The notes beneath the pieces were generated by a model, which was not told where the DNA came from, made no database searches, and saw only the letters and a list, made by a program, of their open reading frames with translations. A program made the position numbers and the translations under genes. Shown piece by piece: positions 53,319 to 62,997 of a DNA stretch of 64,000 bases; within the stretch, counting starts at the first letter, position 1; each line of letters begins with the position of its first letter. Source of the stretch: Bacteroidales bacterium (lineage in GTDB: Bacteria; Bacteroidota; Bacteroidia; Bacteroidales; Marinilabiliaceae); the NCBI GenBank assembly GCA_024401335.1, contig JAKSLH010000011.1:1-64000 (forward strand). Direction: 5' to 3'.

Positions 53319-55649
53319 ATGAGTGTTTTTACTAAAGCCGTAACTTTGCTTCTGCTTGCAGTGTCATTAGTGAAAGTTTCGGCTCAGACAAGACCTGTTG
53401 TCTGTGGGCATGTGTATGACGGAAAGACAGGTGAAGCAGTACCGTATGCATCATGTGTCGATATCAAGAGTGGGCGTGGAGCTCAAACAAATACATCTGG
53501 TTATTTCTCTTTTATTGTTGATGGAGACATTACTCTTCAAACTACCTGTATCGGTTATGAGAAGTGTTGTGTGAATATGGCAATAAAGGGAGACACAACA
53601 GTAACGATTGTGATTCAGCCTAAATCAACAAATCTTCAAGAGGTTGTTGTCTCTACGTATGTGCCAGAACGCGAACAGGTGCAGATGGGCAAGAATACGA
53701 TAACTACCGAGTTGATCAAGGGAATGCCGTCGTTTGTCGGAGAACCTGATATTCTCAAATCAACTACCTATCTGCCTGGAATATCTAGTGGTAAAGAGGG
53801 CTATTCTAATATATATGTAAGAGGTGCAGACAGAGGGCAAAACCTCGTTTTGCTTGATGGCATAAAGATATATAACACTAGTCATGTTGGAGGATTCCTG
53901 TCGTTGTTCAATAGTGATGTCGTTAAACATGTTGATGTATACAAAGGTGGGTTCCCTGCTCAATATGGTGGTAGAGCTTCATCGGTTATAGATGTTGTGA
54001 CTAAGGATGGTAATAGAGAGCAACTGGCAGGTAAGGCAAGCGTTGGGTTGATATCATCGAGTGTGATGGTAGAAGGACCTGTTGGAGAAAAGCTGTCGTT
54101 TTATTTAGCTGGTCGCACGTCGTATTATGCACTTTTTTCAGCAAAGAAACGTAAGAGATTTAAGGAGACTGGCGAGGGCGAATATTTCAACTATACTTTT
54201 TTTGACATTAACGGTCGCTTGAAGTGGCACGTAAGTCCTCGAAGCAGCATTGCATTATCATTGTTCTATGGCGATGACGTTTCGATAAACGGGGATGGTA
54301 GCAAGGGATATAACAAGGAGGATTATCAAAGACTAAAATACCGTATGTCGATAAGAAACCGAGGCGTTTCATTGACTCATACTCAGAGTTTCAATTCGTT
54401 ATTCTGGCGTAATACTATCTCTTTGTCACAATACGATAACACTTATAATAGTCGTGATGAGAGACAAAACCGTGAACAGCATATTCGAGAAACGTTTAAG
54501 ACCCAATCGTCAATTCGCGATATTTCATTTCAGAGTAGGCTTGAGCTGAATACTAGTATAGGCCACATAAAAACAGGAGTTGAACTGTCGCGTTATAGGT
54601 TTCGTCCAAGTATGACATCATCGACAGCGGTCAATGATATGGCAATTGTTGAAAAGGATACGCTTATGGGTTATCTTGACCCTATGCACTCATGGGAGAT
54701 GAGTGTATATGCAAATGATGAGATTACTTTCTCCGATAAGCTTAGTGGCGAGATCGGATTCCGAGCTTCAACATATTCGGCTTCAGAGGTCGATTATTGG
54801 CGTGCTGAACCGCGTCTGTCTGCTCGTTATCTGTTCTCTGACAATATGTCGCTTAAGGCTAACTACACTATGATGAATCAGTATAATCATGTGATAGTGA
54901 CAATGCAAGACGGTTTTGAGAAGGAGATGTGGATGGCATCTACGAAGACACTAAAGCCGCAACATGCTGACCAGTTTTCTGCAGGTCTTTTCTATGGCAA
55001 GGAGAAATATAAGGTAAATGCCTCCCTCGAGGGTTTCTACAAAAAGATGAGTGATTTGATAACCTATAGGGCACCGGTAGAAAACGATGATGTGATGACA
55101 AGCATAGAGAAGTCGGTTGATACAGGTGGAAAGGGACGAAGCTATGGCGTTGAGGCTATGGTTTCGAAGGAATGGAAGAATGTGAGTGCTAGCGTATCAT
55201 ACACTTTGTCGTGGAACGAAAGGAAGTTTGATGACATCAATAAGGGTAACTGGTATCCTTTTCTTTATGATAGACGACATGACCTTAATGTGTTGGCTAT
55301 GTGGCATATCAATAGCAAATGGAGTCTGAGTGGCAATTTCGTTTTGTCATCTGGTGCGCCGGTTTCTTTACCTGGCTCGTATGTTAAAGGCGATGGTTTG
55401 TTTGATGAGTATTATGTCTATGATGGCTATAATAATAGGCGTTTGCCGCTCTATCATCGCCTCGATATAGCTGTTACACGAAGTAAGACAACAAGACGTG
55501 GAAACCTGTCTGAATGGAAGTTCAATTTATTCAACGCCTACGCTCATCAGAATGCTCAGGCGTTGTATTTCAATTCTTGGAATGGGAAGGTCACACAGAT
55601 TGCAATGTTCTCAATTGTTCCAACGGTATCATACACCATTACATTTTAA
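53319..55649 (+). CDS. TonB-dependent outer-membrane receptor (DUF4249-associated)
   Basis: 776 residues. Signal peptide ending in VSAQT, a carboxypeptidase-regulatory-like domain (VVCGHVYDGKTGEAVPYAS), a plug with IYVRGADRGQNLVLLDGIKI and YGGRASSVIDVVTKDG, and a barrel of about 500 residues ending in ITF. It is a homologue of the receptor at 28408-30648 (plug and the DDINKGNWYPFLYDRRHDL stretch) and of the same short class, not SusC-like. A DUF4249 gene follows 11 bases later. It would take up an unknown ligand. Confidence 0.88.
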   Translation: MSVFTKAVTLLLLAVSLVKVSAQTRPVVCGHVYDGKTGEAVPYASCVDIKSGRGAQTNTSGYFSFIVDGDITLQTTCIGYEKCCVNMAIKGDTTVTIVIQPKSTNLQEVVVSTYVPEREQVQMGKNTITTELIKGMPSFVGEPDILKSTTYLPGISSGKEGYSNIYVRGADRGQNLVLLDGIKIYNTSHVGGFLSLFNSDVVKHVDVYKGGFPAQYGGRASSVIDVVTKDGNREQLAGKASVGLISSSVMVEGPVGEKLSFYLAGRTSYYALFSAKKRKRFKETGEGEYFNYTFFDINGRLKWHVSPRSSIALSLFYGDDVSINGDGSKGYNKEDYQRLKYRMSIRNRGVSLTHTQSFNSLFWRNTISLSQYDNTYNSRDERQNREQHIRETFKTQSSIRDISFQSRLELNTSIGHIKTGVELSRYRFRPSMTSSTAVNDMAIVEKDTLMGYLDPMHSWEMSVYANDEITFSDKLSGEIGFRASTYSASEVDYWRAEPRLSARYLFSDNMSLKANYTMMNQYNHVIVTMQDGFEKEMWMASTKTLKPQHADQFSAGLFYGKEKYKVNASLEGFYKKMSDLITYRAPVENDDVMTSIEKSVDTGGKGRSYGVEAMVSKEWKNVSASVSYTLSWNERKFDDINKGNWYPFLYDRRHDLNVLAMWHINSKWSLSGNFVLSSGAPVSLPGSYVKGDGLFDEYYVYDGYNNRRLPLYHRLDIAVTRSKTTRRGNLSEWKFNLFNAYAHQNAQALYFNSWNGKVTQIAMFSIVPTVSYTITF

Positions 55650-55660
55650 AAAATATAGTG

Positions 55661-56473
55661 ATGAACAATAGTATATATAGAATAGCTGTTGCCGCTTTAG
55701 GGGCTATGTCATTTTCATCATGTGAAATAGAGAAGGAGATAGACTATGATGCGTATTATGATGGGGACAAGCTGGCTGTGCATTGTTACCTGTCAGATTC
55801 CAATGGACTCGTGGCTTCGGTGCACAAGACTTTGCCACCAGATAGCCCGCGTAAGAGTAATGTCGTGAATGATGCGAGATTGTGGCTTATGGCAGGGGAC
55901 GATACGTTGGCTGAAGCGACAACCGATGATCATGAACTATACCGCATCAATGCTCAGAAGTTGTCTCTTGATAACGAAACGGAATATTGGATAACAGTAA
56001 GTAGCAACAAGTATGGTTGTGCCTACTCTGATAGAATGAAAATACCACAGGCCGTCGCAATAGACACGTTGGAATATGACGGCTATGGCAGTGTTTATAT
56101 TTATTTCGTAAACGCCGAGCCTGAAGAGTGCTATAAGGTTCAGAAGTCAGAGTATAGGAGGGGTAGTAAAGACTCTTTTTGGGGTGAATACTACATGACG
56201 GCTTTTTATGAGAAAAACTTTGCTGTGGGTTATACTTGTATAAATGCTCAGGTAAGTAGCTTTTATGACAGTGTACGTTATGAACTGCTTCATTTGTCGC
56301 CAGAATTGGCTGTTATATTCGACAGCTGGCGCGATAATCACTCTTCATCCGACGACGTGTTTAGTGAATATGTATATCCTGTGATAGAAAACATACACGG
56401 AGGGCATGGGTTCTTCGGTACCTACTCATCAGATTCGGAGTGGTGGTTTAACGGAAATAGTGATGTGAGATAG
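55661..56473 (+). CDS. DUF4249-type lipoprotein
   Basis: About 270 residues from the ATG at 55661; an in-frame extension to 55514 lies inside the receptor gene and is not used. Lipoprotein signal (AMSFSSCEIEKE). The beta-rich body (LAVHCYLSDSNGLVASVHKT; ETEYWITVSSNKYGCAYSDRMKIP) and its place directly behind a TonB receptor agree with DUF4249. It probably binds the ligand at the outer membrane together with the receptor. The gene order is the reverse of the 27545-30648 locus. Confidence 0.75.
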   Translation: MNNSIYRIAVAALGAMSFSSCEIEKEIDYDAYYDGDKLAVHCYLSDSNGLVASVHKTLPPDSPRKSNVVNDARLWLMAGDDTLAEATTDDHELYRINAQKLSLDNETEYWITVSSNKYGCAYSDRMKIPQAVAIDTLEYDGYGSVYIYFVNAEPEECYKVQKSEYRRGSKDSFWGEYYMTAFYEKNFAVGYTCINAQVSSFYDSVRYELLHLSPELAVIFDSWRDNHSSSDDVFSEYVYPVIENIHGGHGFFGTYSSDSEWWFNGNSDVR

Positions 56474-56492
56474 AAAGATGAGAATATAAACG

Positions 56493-56530
56493 CAAGGGGT
56501 GACTGAACAGTATCTTTCAGTCACCCCTTG
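56493..56530. terminator. Bidirectional terminator between convergent genes
   Basis: A perfect 15-bp stem, CAAGGGGTGACTGAA (56493-56507) with TTCAGTCACCCCTTG (56516-56530), separates the DUF4249 gene from lptB. Confidence 0.82.
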
Positions 56531-56556
56531 TTATAATAGCGAATAGTTATATCTAT

Positions 56557-57378
56557 TTAGTTGTCAAAGCTACGACGGCGCAATACGAAGTCGTTGCCAA
56601 GATATACTCGACGAACCTCAGCGTCGCCAGCGAGTTCTTCTGCTGTGCCGGCACGGAACATCTTGCCGCTTACCTGGATATAGCCTCGGTCGCAGATAGC
56701 AAGTGTTTCGCCTACATTGTGGTCGGATATCAATACGCCGATGTTTTTGTATTTGAGCTGTGACACGATTTTCTGAATGTCATATACTGCTATCGGATCG
56801 ACTCCGGCGAATGGCTCATCAAGCATGATGAAGCGAGGATTGATGGCCAAGGCACGGGCAATCTCTGTGCGTCGGCGTTCACCTCCCGAGAGCTGTATGC
56901 CTTTGCTTTTGCGTATATGCCCGAGGCTGAACTCCTCAATGAGTTCCTCTGTGCGTTTTTTCTGATAGTCCTTAGGAAACTTGGTCATCTCGAGTACCGA
57001 GCGTATGTTGTCTTCAACCGACAGAGTGCGGAATACTGAGGCCTCCTGGGCTAAGTAGCCGACACCAAGCTGAGCTCTTTTGTAAACGGGGTAGTTGGTT
57101 ATCTCTTTGTCATCAAGATAGACATGTCCTTCGTTGGGTTCGATAAGACCTACTGTCATATAGAATGTTGTGGTCTTTCCGGCACCATTAGGTCCCAAAA
57201 GTCCTACAATCTCACCTTGCTGCACTTGTATCGATGGACCGTCAACTACACGGCGCGAACCATATATCTTGACAAGCTTCTCGGTGCGAAGAGTCATGTG
57301 TTCCTCGTCGGGATTCTTCATGCGTTCCAATGCAGCCTCTGAAGTGTCTTCTCTTTTGAAAAAACTCAATATACCCAT
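56557..57378 (-). CDS. lptB: LPS export ABC transporter ATPase LptB
   Basis: 273 residues. Walker [13 protein letters not shown], the signature [16 protein letters not shown], Walker [21 protein letters not shown] and [22 protein letters not shown] match LptB, which powers lipopolysaccharide movement from the inner membrane through LptFGCADE. It has about 28 extra N-terminal residues ([22 protein letters not shown]) before the domain. Last gene of the rimM-prfB-lptB operon (29 bases after prfB). Confidence 0.92.
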   Translation of the reverse strand: MGILSFFKREDTSEAALERMKNPDEEHMTLRTEKLVKIYGSRRVVDGPSIQVQQGEIVGLLGPNGAGKTTTFYMTVGLIEPNEGHVYLDDKEITNYPVYKRAQLGVGYLAQEASVFRTLSVEDNIRSVLEMTKFPKDYQKKRTEELIEEFSLGHIRKSKGIQLSGGERRRTEIARALAINPRFIMLDEPFAGVDPIAVYDIQKIVSQLKYKNIGVLISDHNVGETLAICDRGYIQVSGKMFRAGTAEELAGDAEVRRVYLGNDFVLRRRSFDN

Positions 57379-57407
57379 ACCTCTATTGCTTTATGAGTGT
57401 TGAATGT

Positions 57408-58523
57408 TTATATCTCTGCACCACCAAACTCCATCAAAAAGGCTTTGATGAAGGCGTCTATGTCGCCATCCATGACTGCCTGTACATTTGATGTCTGATA
57501 GTTGGTTCTGTGGTCTTTAACTCTTCGGTCATCGAAGACGTAGCTTCGGATCTGTGATCCCCACTCTATCTTCTTCTTGCCCGCTTCGAGCTTGTCTCGT
57601 TGTGCCATGCGACGCTTGAGCTCGCGGTCGTAAAGCTGTGAGCGGAGCAAGCGCATTGCATTCTCTCGGTTGTCTTGCTGGCTACGGGTCTCTGTGTTTT
57701 CTATCAGGATCTCTTCCTCAAGACCTGTGTCGGGGTCTTTGAACTTATAGCGGAGACGGACACCAGTTTCGACCTTGTTGACGTTCTGACCACCTGCGCC
57801 ACCAGAACGGAACAAGTCCCACGATATCTTCGAAGGATCTATCTGAACCTCTATCGTGTCATCAACAAGTGGTGTTACAAAGACTGATGTAAATGATGTC
57901 ATTCGCTTGCCCTGAGCGTTGAATGGAGAGACTCTGACAAGACGGTGTACGCCTGATTCGCTCTTCAGATATCCATATACCGTATCACCCTCTATCTGCA
58001 TTGTTACTGTCTTGATGCCGGCCTCATCACCATCCTGGAAATTGGTGATGGTAACCTTATAGCCTTTGGCTTCGCAATATCTGGTATACATGCGGTAGAG
58101 CATTGACGCCCAGTCCTGACTTTCTGTGCCTCCTGCGCCTGCGACTATCTTCAGTACGGCGCCTAGCTGATCTTCCTCACGACGTAGCATGTTGTCGAGC
58201 TCAAGTTTCTCGATTACGGCTGTCGCATGCACAAGGGCCGCATCAAGTTCTTCCTCTGTTGCTATCTCGTCTTTTACAAAGTCGTAGGCAAGCTGCAACT
58301 CTTCTACTGCACTTTTAACTTCTTTGTATCCCTCGATCCATTTCTTGTTTTCCTTCACTTTCTTCATGTGAGCCTGGGCGTTCTTCGCATCGTCCCAGAA
58401 ACCAGGCGCTTGTGAACGAAGTTCATCGTCGGCTAGCTCCATGGTGCGTCGTTCGATGTCGAGGAATTTCTCGAGTTGAGCTTCACGCTGTGAAAGGTCT
58501 TTTATCTGTTCCGGTGTTACCAT
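57408..58523 (-). CDS. prfB: Peptide chain release factor 2
   Basis: 371 residues. RF2 ends translation at UGA and UAA. The stop-codon-reading tripeptide SPF is in VRVSPFNAQGKR (about residue 200), and the GGQ motif that triggers peptide release is at 244-246 (SGGAGGQNVNKVET). The reading frame is continuous from the first Met: at the place of the usual CTTTGAC programmed frameshift the sequence has TTC-CTC-GAC, so no +1 shift is needed. Second gene of the operon. Confidence 0.96.
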   Translation of the reverse strand: MVTPEQIKDLSQREAQLEKFLDIERRTMELADDELRSQAPGFWDDAKNAQAHMKKVKENKKWIEGYKEVKSAVEELQLAYDFVKDEIATEEELDAALVHATAVIEKLELDNMLRREEDQLGAVLKIVAGAGGTESQDWASMLYRMYTRYCEAKGYKVTITNFQDGDEAGIKTVTMQIEGDTVYGYLKSESGVHRLVRVSPFNAQGKRMTSFTSVFVTPLVDDTIEVQIDPSKISWDLFRSGGAGGQNVNKVETGVRLRYKFKDPDTGLEEEILIENTETRSQQDNRENAMRLLRSQLYDRELKRRMAQRDKLEAGKKKIEWGSQIRSYVFDDRRVKDHRTNYQTSNVQAVMDGDIDAFIKAFLMEFGGAEI

Positions 58524-58566
58524 TTTTCCTTTATAGCTGTTTTTTTATTACTGAGGATCGGGTATG

Positions 58567-59103
58567 TTAGTCGTTCATGTCTATCAGTCCTTCCGGTAGG
58601 TTGAAGGTGATGGTGCGATTCTGGTCGTCAACGCTTAAAATAAAGTCGTCTGTGATTGGCACTAGCAGTTCCTCGCCGTTCCTGCCAATGATAAACAGTG
58701 GGTTGGCACCGACCTGCTCGTCAATGTCTTCTATTTTACCAAGTGTACCGTGATTCTGATCGATGGCGGTATATCCAATCAACATTCCTGTTGGAACATC
58801 TTCAAGTTCGCCCTCTTCGGTCTCAAGCCATTCACGACAGATGAACACTTCCTTGCCAGCAAGTCTTCTGGTGTCGTCTTGATTGTTGATGAATTCAAAT
58901 TTTACAAGGACCTCTTCCGTATTCTTTGTACGTACTTCCTCAACGTAGAATGGCACAAGACCACCGTCTATTTCTACGAGCAAGAATTCGTAACATAGGT
59001 CGTCTGATGTGAATCCGACATCGGCCCTTACTACGACTTCTCCGTTAACTCCATGTGGCTTTGCTATTATGCCTATTTTGGCGCAATCGTCCTTGTCTAT
59101 CAT
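58567..59103 (-). CDS. rimM: Ribosome maturation factor RimM
   Basis: About 178 residues from the ATG at 59103 (MIDKDDCAKIG); a second ATG at 59130 lies too close to the promoter. N-terminal RimM barrel (AKIGIIAKPHGVNGEVVVRAD), middle FEFINNQDDTRRLAGKEVFI, and a C-terminal PRC-barrel (GTLGKIEDIDEQVGANPLFIIGRNGEELLVPI). It assists assembly of the 30S head in the cytoplasm. First gene of the rimM-prfB-lptB operon. Confidence 0.93.
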   Translation of the reverse strand: MIDKDDCAKIGIIAKPHGVNGEVVVRADVGFTSDDLCYEFLLVEIDGGLVPFYVEEVRTKNTEEVLVKFEFINNQDDTRRLAGKEVFICREWLETEEGELEDVPTGMLIGYTAIDQNHGTLGKIEDIDEQVGANPLFIIGRNGEELLVPITDDFILSVDDQNRTITFNLPEGLIDMND

Positions 59104-59121
59104 GTTTGAAGAAAAGTAAAT

Positions 59122-59157
59122 GTGGCGCACTCATTGAATGAATGCGCCACAAAGATA
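59122..59157 (-). promoter_or_regulatory. -7 box of rimM overlapped by an inverted repeat
   Basis: TATCTTTG on the minus strand (59150-59157). GTGGCGCA (59122-59129) and TGCGCCAC (59143-59150) form an inverted repeat, whose inner part TCATT/AATGA also pairs; it touches the last base of the box and covers the likely start of transcription. Confidence 0.5.
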
Positions 59158-59159
59158 TG

Positions 59160-59200
59160 AAATTCAATTGACAATTGAAATTGACAACTGACAATTAGAC
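59160..59200. repeat. Short tandem TTGACAATT-type repeat
   Basis: Variants of AATTGACAATTG repeat three to four times with small changes between the two minus-strand genes. Simple-sequence expansion is likely. Confidence 0.45.
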
Positions 59201-59204
59201 GTTT

Positions 59205-60266
59205 TTACTTGTATGTCTGTGTACCTGTGTTGGTACGACCGGTGATGACAATAGGACCAGAACCGCACTTGAGCTGTTTCTTTGTTGTTCTTTCGCCTTT
59301 GGCAATAAGTCCGATGTCACCTTTCTGAGCGTGCTGGAGGTCAAATGTGAGCTCGTCTTTCTTGTTGAGCAATGTGAGGTTCACTTTGCCTTCGGTTGTT
59401 GTGAAGTCTGATGATGCTGTGAGCTTGACGCCGTTGGCAGAACCGGCGCTTATGATCTGACCTTTCTCTGCTGTGATGTGCATTTCTGCTGTCACTTTGA
59501 AGAAGTTGATCGTTGCCGACTTTGTTGTCGCGTTGATTGTAACTTCAGAATTAGAAACTTTTATAGCACCTGTGCCACCTTGTATGTTGAGGTCCCCATT
59601 GATGTTGTCGTAAGTCTGAGTGCCAGCAATGGTTTTGCCTTTGAGCTGTCCTTTGATGTTGGTGGCTGAAGCCGATCCATCGGAAGATTCAAATGTAATA
59701 TCGCCTTCAGCGTCTGCAATAGATATGTTGCCAGCAGAAGAAGTGACATTGAGAGTGCCTGCGTACTTAGTTACGTTAATCTCACCGTTCTTTGTTTCAG
59801 CGATTATATTGCTGTCGCAGTTCTTTATGGTTACCTTGCCCTTGGCTGTCTTTATCTTGATGTTGCTGCCCTTGAGGTCGTTGACATATATGTTGCCTGA
59901 GGTTGCGTTGATGCTTACCTCTGCGTCTGGAGTGAGCCCTATTGTCAACTCTCCTGCGAATGATGATTTGGCTTCAGTAGGATAATCAAGGGAAACAGAA
60001 GCTACTCCGTAGTTTTCGTCAATGTTAATCTTATATCCGTCACTCTCCTCCATGGCTTCCATCTTGCCTTCGAATGTGATGACGTCAGATGTAGATGGCA
60101 TGAATGTCACTCTGCAGAATTGAGCGTTGATGTCAAGCTGCTTGACAGAAATGTCCTTTTTGAGTTCAGTGACAGTTACCATCTGCTTTACTGGTATCTG
60201 GGCAACTGCGGATGTCGCCAATGATGCAATAGCTGTAAGCGCAATGCTTTTAAGTAGTCCTTTCAT
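59205..60266 (-). CDS. Secreted DUF4097-like beta-helix protein
   Basis: 353 residues with a signal peptide (cut near SAVAQ, about 22). The body is a regular series of short beta turns (SINATSGNIYVNDL, IKIKTAKGKVTIKNC, IIAETKNGEINVTKY, LNVTSSAGNISIADA, ITFESSDGSASATNI), the right-handed beta-helix or solenoid pattern of DUF4097 proteins. It has two cysteines only. Periplasmic or surface role unknown; in Bacteroidota such proteins are often annotated as putative adhesins. Single gene. Confidence 0.78.
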   Translation of the reverse strand: MKGLLKSIALTAIASLATSAVAQIPVKQMVTVTELKKDISVKQLDINAQFCRVTFMPSTSDVITFEGKMEAMEESDGYKINIDENYGVASVSLDYPTEAKSSFAGELTIGLTPDAEVSINATSGNIYVNDLKGSNIKIKTAKGKVTIKNCDSNIIAETKNGEINVTKYAGTLNVTSSAGNISIADAEGDITFESSDGSASATNIKGQLKGKTIAGTQTYDNINGDLNIQGGTGAIKVSNSEVTINATTKSATINFFKVTAEMHITAEKGQIISAGSANGVKLTASSDFTTTEGKVNLTLLNKKDELTFDLQHAQKGDIGLIAKGERTTKKQLKCGSGPIVITGRTNTGTQTYK

Positions 60267-60377
60267 GTGTGTGTTGTTTTTATATTCGCCTTATACGAGA
60301 AGATGCCCTCATTGTTATATTTAAAGTGTTATTGGTATGACATTTTTGTAACTTTTTGGCTTTTCTCCGTATAACTC

Positions 60378-60408
60378 TTTGTTTAGGGCACTAATTTAAT
60401 TATTTTTG
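60378..60408 (+). promoter_or_regulatory. Promoter of the T9SS operon
   Basis: TTTG at 60378-60381 and TATTTTTG at 60401-60408, exactly 19 bases apart, 81 bases before the first ATG. Confidence 0.7.
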
Positions 60409-60489
60409 CCTTAGATAAGGCATTCCATGTTGGAATATGCCTAGAGCAATAACTGGTTTTATAGAATCTACAATACCATAAACTATATT

Positions 60490-62064
60490 ATGAATATTTT
60501 GCAAAAGGTTATGGCAGTGGCTTCAGCGCTTATGTTGACGCTGAATATGTCTATAGCCCAAGATGCATCTAAGAAGCAGATGGCGTATTTCGTCACAGGT
60601 GACACTGTGATGTGCGATGCAGGAGCCGTCCGTATGGCGGTATATCTTGATTTGGATCCTCAGGTGGTTTTTACTCTGACATGGATAGATGAGATGATTG
60701 TTAATGGCACAGTTCTTCATACTGATGAGTATTCTATTCCAAATAGAAATGTGCCTAATAGCCATGTGTTTGTCGAAGAAAGAAACATTGACCTGTCAGC
60801 TGACAGCGAGGGCAAGCATGTGACTCACCGTCTTATTCTTCAGAGCGTCAGGAGCCAGGCTACTGGCGAGGTCGCCGTATGTGATACGATGATAGTCGAT
60901 ATGTGGGGAACACCTACCGCTCGCATTATGAATGATGAAAAGGTGTGTAGCGATGCCGTTACTCTTGAGGCTGACGACCGCTGGAGTGACGTTTCGGCCT
61001 ACAGATGGTCGGCATCATTGCGGGATGGTACTTCAATAGATCTTAAAGATGCCGATTCTAAGTCGTGTCTGTTCAATTACCCTCGTGAGTCGGATGTCGC
61101 GATCACGGTTAGCCTCGCAGAATCTACCGGCTATGGCAAATGTGTGTCTGAAGTCTCAAAGCAGATGAATTTCTTGCAGGTCCCTACCGCATATCTGAAG
61201 CATCTTGATGATGAAGGTGTAGAGAGCGAAGTGAGGATATGCTCTTCGGTTAAAGACGAGGCTTTCGATTTTGAGGGAATATTCAATTTGGCTGGTCATG
61301 AGCCATTCGATGTTGTCATGAGCAACGGCCAGACATTTGAGCAGTTGCCAGCAGGCGAGACAACGCAGCTGTTGCACAACGAGTCATCGCACAGTATGCA
61401 TTTCAGCAGGATAACAGATGCCAACCAATGTGTAGTAGAGTATCCTAATGCGAGATTGTCTGGCTTGATAAGCATAGTGGATAGAAAGCCTATTGTATCA
61501 GTACCTACTGATACACTCAGTTTCTCAAATAGTCGTGAGGCGGTTATCCCGGTTAAGCTTTCTGATCTGGGAAGTGACTTCTTCTTTAAGGTTAGACGAG
61601 ATTCGATTTTTGAAGGGAAATATAAGGTCGATAATATAATAAGCAAAGAGAGCAAGAAATGGCTCGGTGATAAAGAGGGACAATGGAGCTTCAAGACCAA
61701 TAAGACCGGTATGCTTTATATCGATTATTATGAGATGAATTATGAGGTGTTCAAGGGAGATACTCTTGTCAATTGCCCTAGTGAAAAGGTCTTGCAGTGT
61801 GTAGAGACGTATGATGAGGTAAATGCCCCTAATGGTATTAGCCCTAATGCAGATTGGAAGAACGACTATCTCGTTATTCAGGGTCTGCCAGATAACAATC
61901 ACTTGGCAGTCTATGATCGTAGGGGTAAGGTGATATTTGAGAAAACAAACTATCGTAATGACTGGAATGCTGAAGGTGTAGAAGATGGCTATTATGTCTA
62001 TACCTTTGAGGGCGACGGCATAAAGACGATAAAGGAAACATTGGTGATAAAACGAAGCAAATAG
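60490..62064 (+). CDS. T9SS cargo-like protein with type B (CHU_C) sorting domain
   Basis: 524 residues with a signal peptide (SIAQDA, about 24). Residues 30-440 hold several Ig-like beta domains with conserved Cys-Asp pairs (VMCDAG, AVCDTMIVD). The last 90 residues (NAPNGISPNADWKNDYLVI, LAVYDRRGKVIFEK, DWNAEGVEDGYYVYTFEGDG) are the gliding-motility-associated C-terminal domain used as a type B T9SS signal. It is followed 9 bases later by a PorP/SprF gene, the usual partner that anchors such cargo at the cell surface. Confidence 0.86.
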   Translation: MNILQKVMAVASALMLTLNMSIAQDASKKQMAYFVTGDTVMCDAGAVRMAVYLDLDPQVVFTLTWIDEMIVNGTVLHTDEYSIPNRNVPNSHVFVEERNIDLSADSEGKHVTHRLILQSVRSQATGEVAVCDTMIVDMWGTPTARIMNDEKVCSDAVTLEADDRWSDVSAYRWSASLRDGTSIDLKDADSKSCLFNYPRESDVAITVSLAESTGYGKCVSEVSKQMNFLQVPTAYLKHLDDEGVESEVRICSSVKDEAFDFEGIFNLAGHEPFDVVMSNGQTFEQLPAGETTQLLHNESSHSMHFSRITDANQCVVEYPNARLSGLISIVDRKPIVSVPTDTLSFSNSREAVIPVKLSDLGSDFFFKVRRDSIFEGKYKVDNIISKESKKWLGDKEGQWSFKTNKTGMLYIDYYEMNYEVFKGDTLVNCPSEKVLQCVETYDEVNAPNGISPNADWKNDYLVIQGLPDNNHLAVYDRRGKVIFEKTNYRNDWNAEGVEDGYYVYTFEGDGIKTIKETLVIKRSK

Positions 62065-62073
62065 TCGGAACAG

Positions 62074-62985
62074 ATGAAGAGATTGTTGATTATAGCGGTT
62101 GTGTCGTTGATTGCAAATGTTTGCTCGATGGCTCAAAACGATTTGATTGTTGGACAGTACATACATAACCAGTTTGCTGTCAATCCTGCTTTTGCCGGAT
62201 GTAGAGATGGCTTGACCATATTTGGTAGCTGGCGTAAGCAGTTGGTAGGTATTGAGAATACACCAATGAGCATGCTTCTTACGGCTCACGCTCCTATGAA
62301 AAAGGAGAATATAACACTGGGTCTGCAGGTGTGGAACCAGACGATTCATGAGTCACAGAATACAGGAGCAGAGGTCGAGATTGGCTATCGCTTCAATGTG
62401 ACAGAGAAGTCTTGGTTGTCGTTCGCGCTTCTTCCTGGTGTCTCTCTCAAGAGTAACAACTGGAGCAAGGTGCATCTTATAAATCCAAATGATGATGCGT
62501 TCGCTGAAAATACTAGCAACGTAACACCTCTCCTCGGTTTCGGTATGGCGTGGTATGGACGTCAGTTCTTTGTCGGCGCATCTGTTACTTCTCTTTTCGT
62601 GAGTGATGATTTTGATAGATATGATGCTGAGTTCGCTCCTGCTGATGCTCAATATGTGTTCACTGGTGGCTATATGTTCAATGTGGGATCTGACTTCAAG
62701 GTGCAGCCTTCGGTAATGGCAAATTATAGCAAGAAGAATGATGTCGATTATGCCGCTACATTGACAGGTATATGGCGTAATCTGGTATGGCTTGATGCTG
62801 CCTATACTTCAAAGAATGAGATGAGTTTCGGTGCTGCATATCAGATTAATCCTCGCCTGAGGGTTGCCTACAATTATGGCTTGACTACAGGTGACTTGAC
62901 AGGTTATAGCAGCGGCTCTCATGAGATTTCGCTTCAGTATGATTTCGTATATAGGGTAAAGGCTGTTAACCCTAAGTTCTTCTAA
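62074..62985 (+). CDS. PorP/SprF-family type IX secretion membrane protein
   Basis: 303 residues with a signal peptide (CSMAQND, about 20). The start of the mature protein, IVGQYIHNQFAVNPAFAGCRDGL, then SWRKQLVGIENTPMSMLLTAHAPM, is characteristic of PorP/SprF: an outer-membrane barrel of about 14 strands that works with type B cargo. It ends in aromatic FF. The cargo gene lies upstream and a PD40 protein gene downstream, so all belong to one operon. Confidence 0.9.
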   Translation: MKRLLIIAVVSLIANVCSMAQNDLIVGQYIHNQFAVNPAFAGCRDGLTIFGSWRKQLVGIENTPMSMLLTAHAPMKKENITLGLQVWNQTIHESQNTGAEVEIGYRFNVTEKSWLSFALLPGVSLKSNNWSKVHLINPNDDAFAENTSNVTPLLGFGMAWYGRQFFVGASVTSLFVSDDFDRYDAEFAPADAQYVFTGGYMFNVGSDFKVQPSVMANYSKKNDVDYAATLTGIWRNLVWLDAAYTSKNEMSFGAAYQINPRLRVAYNYGLTTGDLTGYSSGSHEISLQYDFVYRVKAVNPKFF

Positions 62986-62997
62986 ATATCCAGACGT

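Noticed and set aside
61525..62349. A 274-residue minus-strand frame across the T9SS genes
   Set aside because: It overlaps two strong genes (CHU_C protein and PorP/SprF) and shows no family features.
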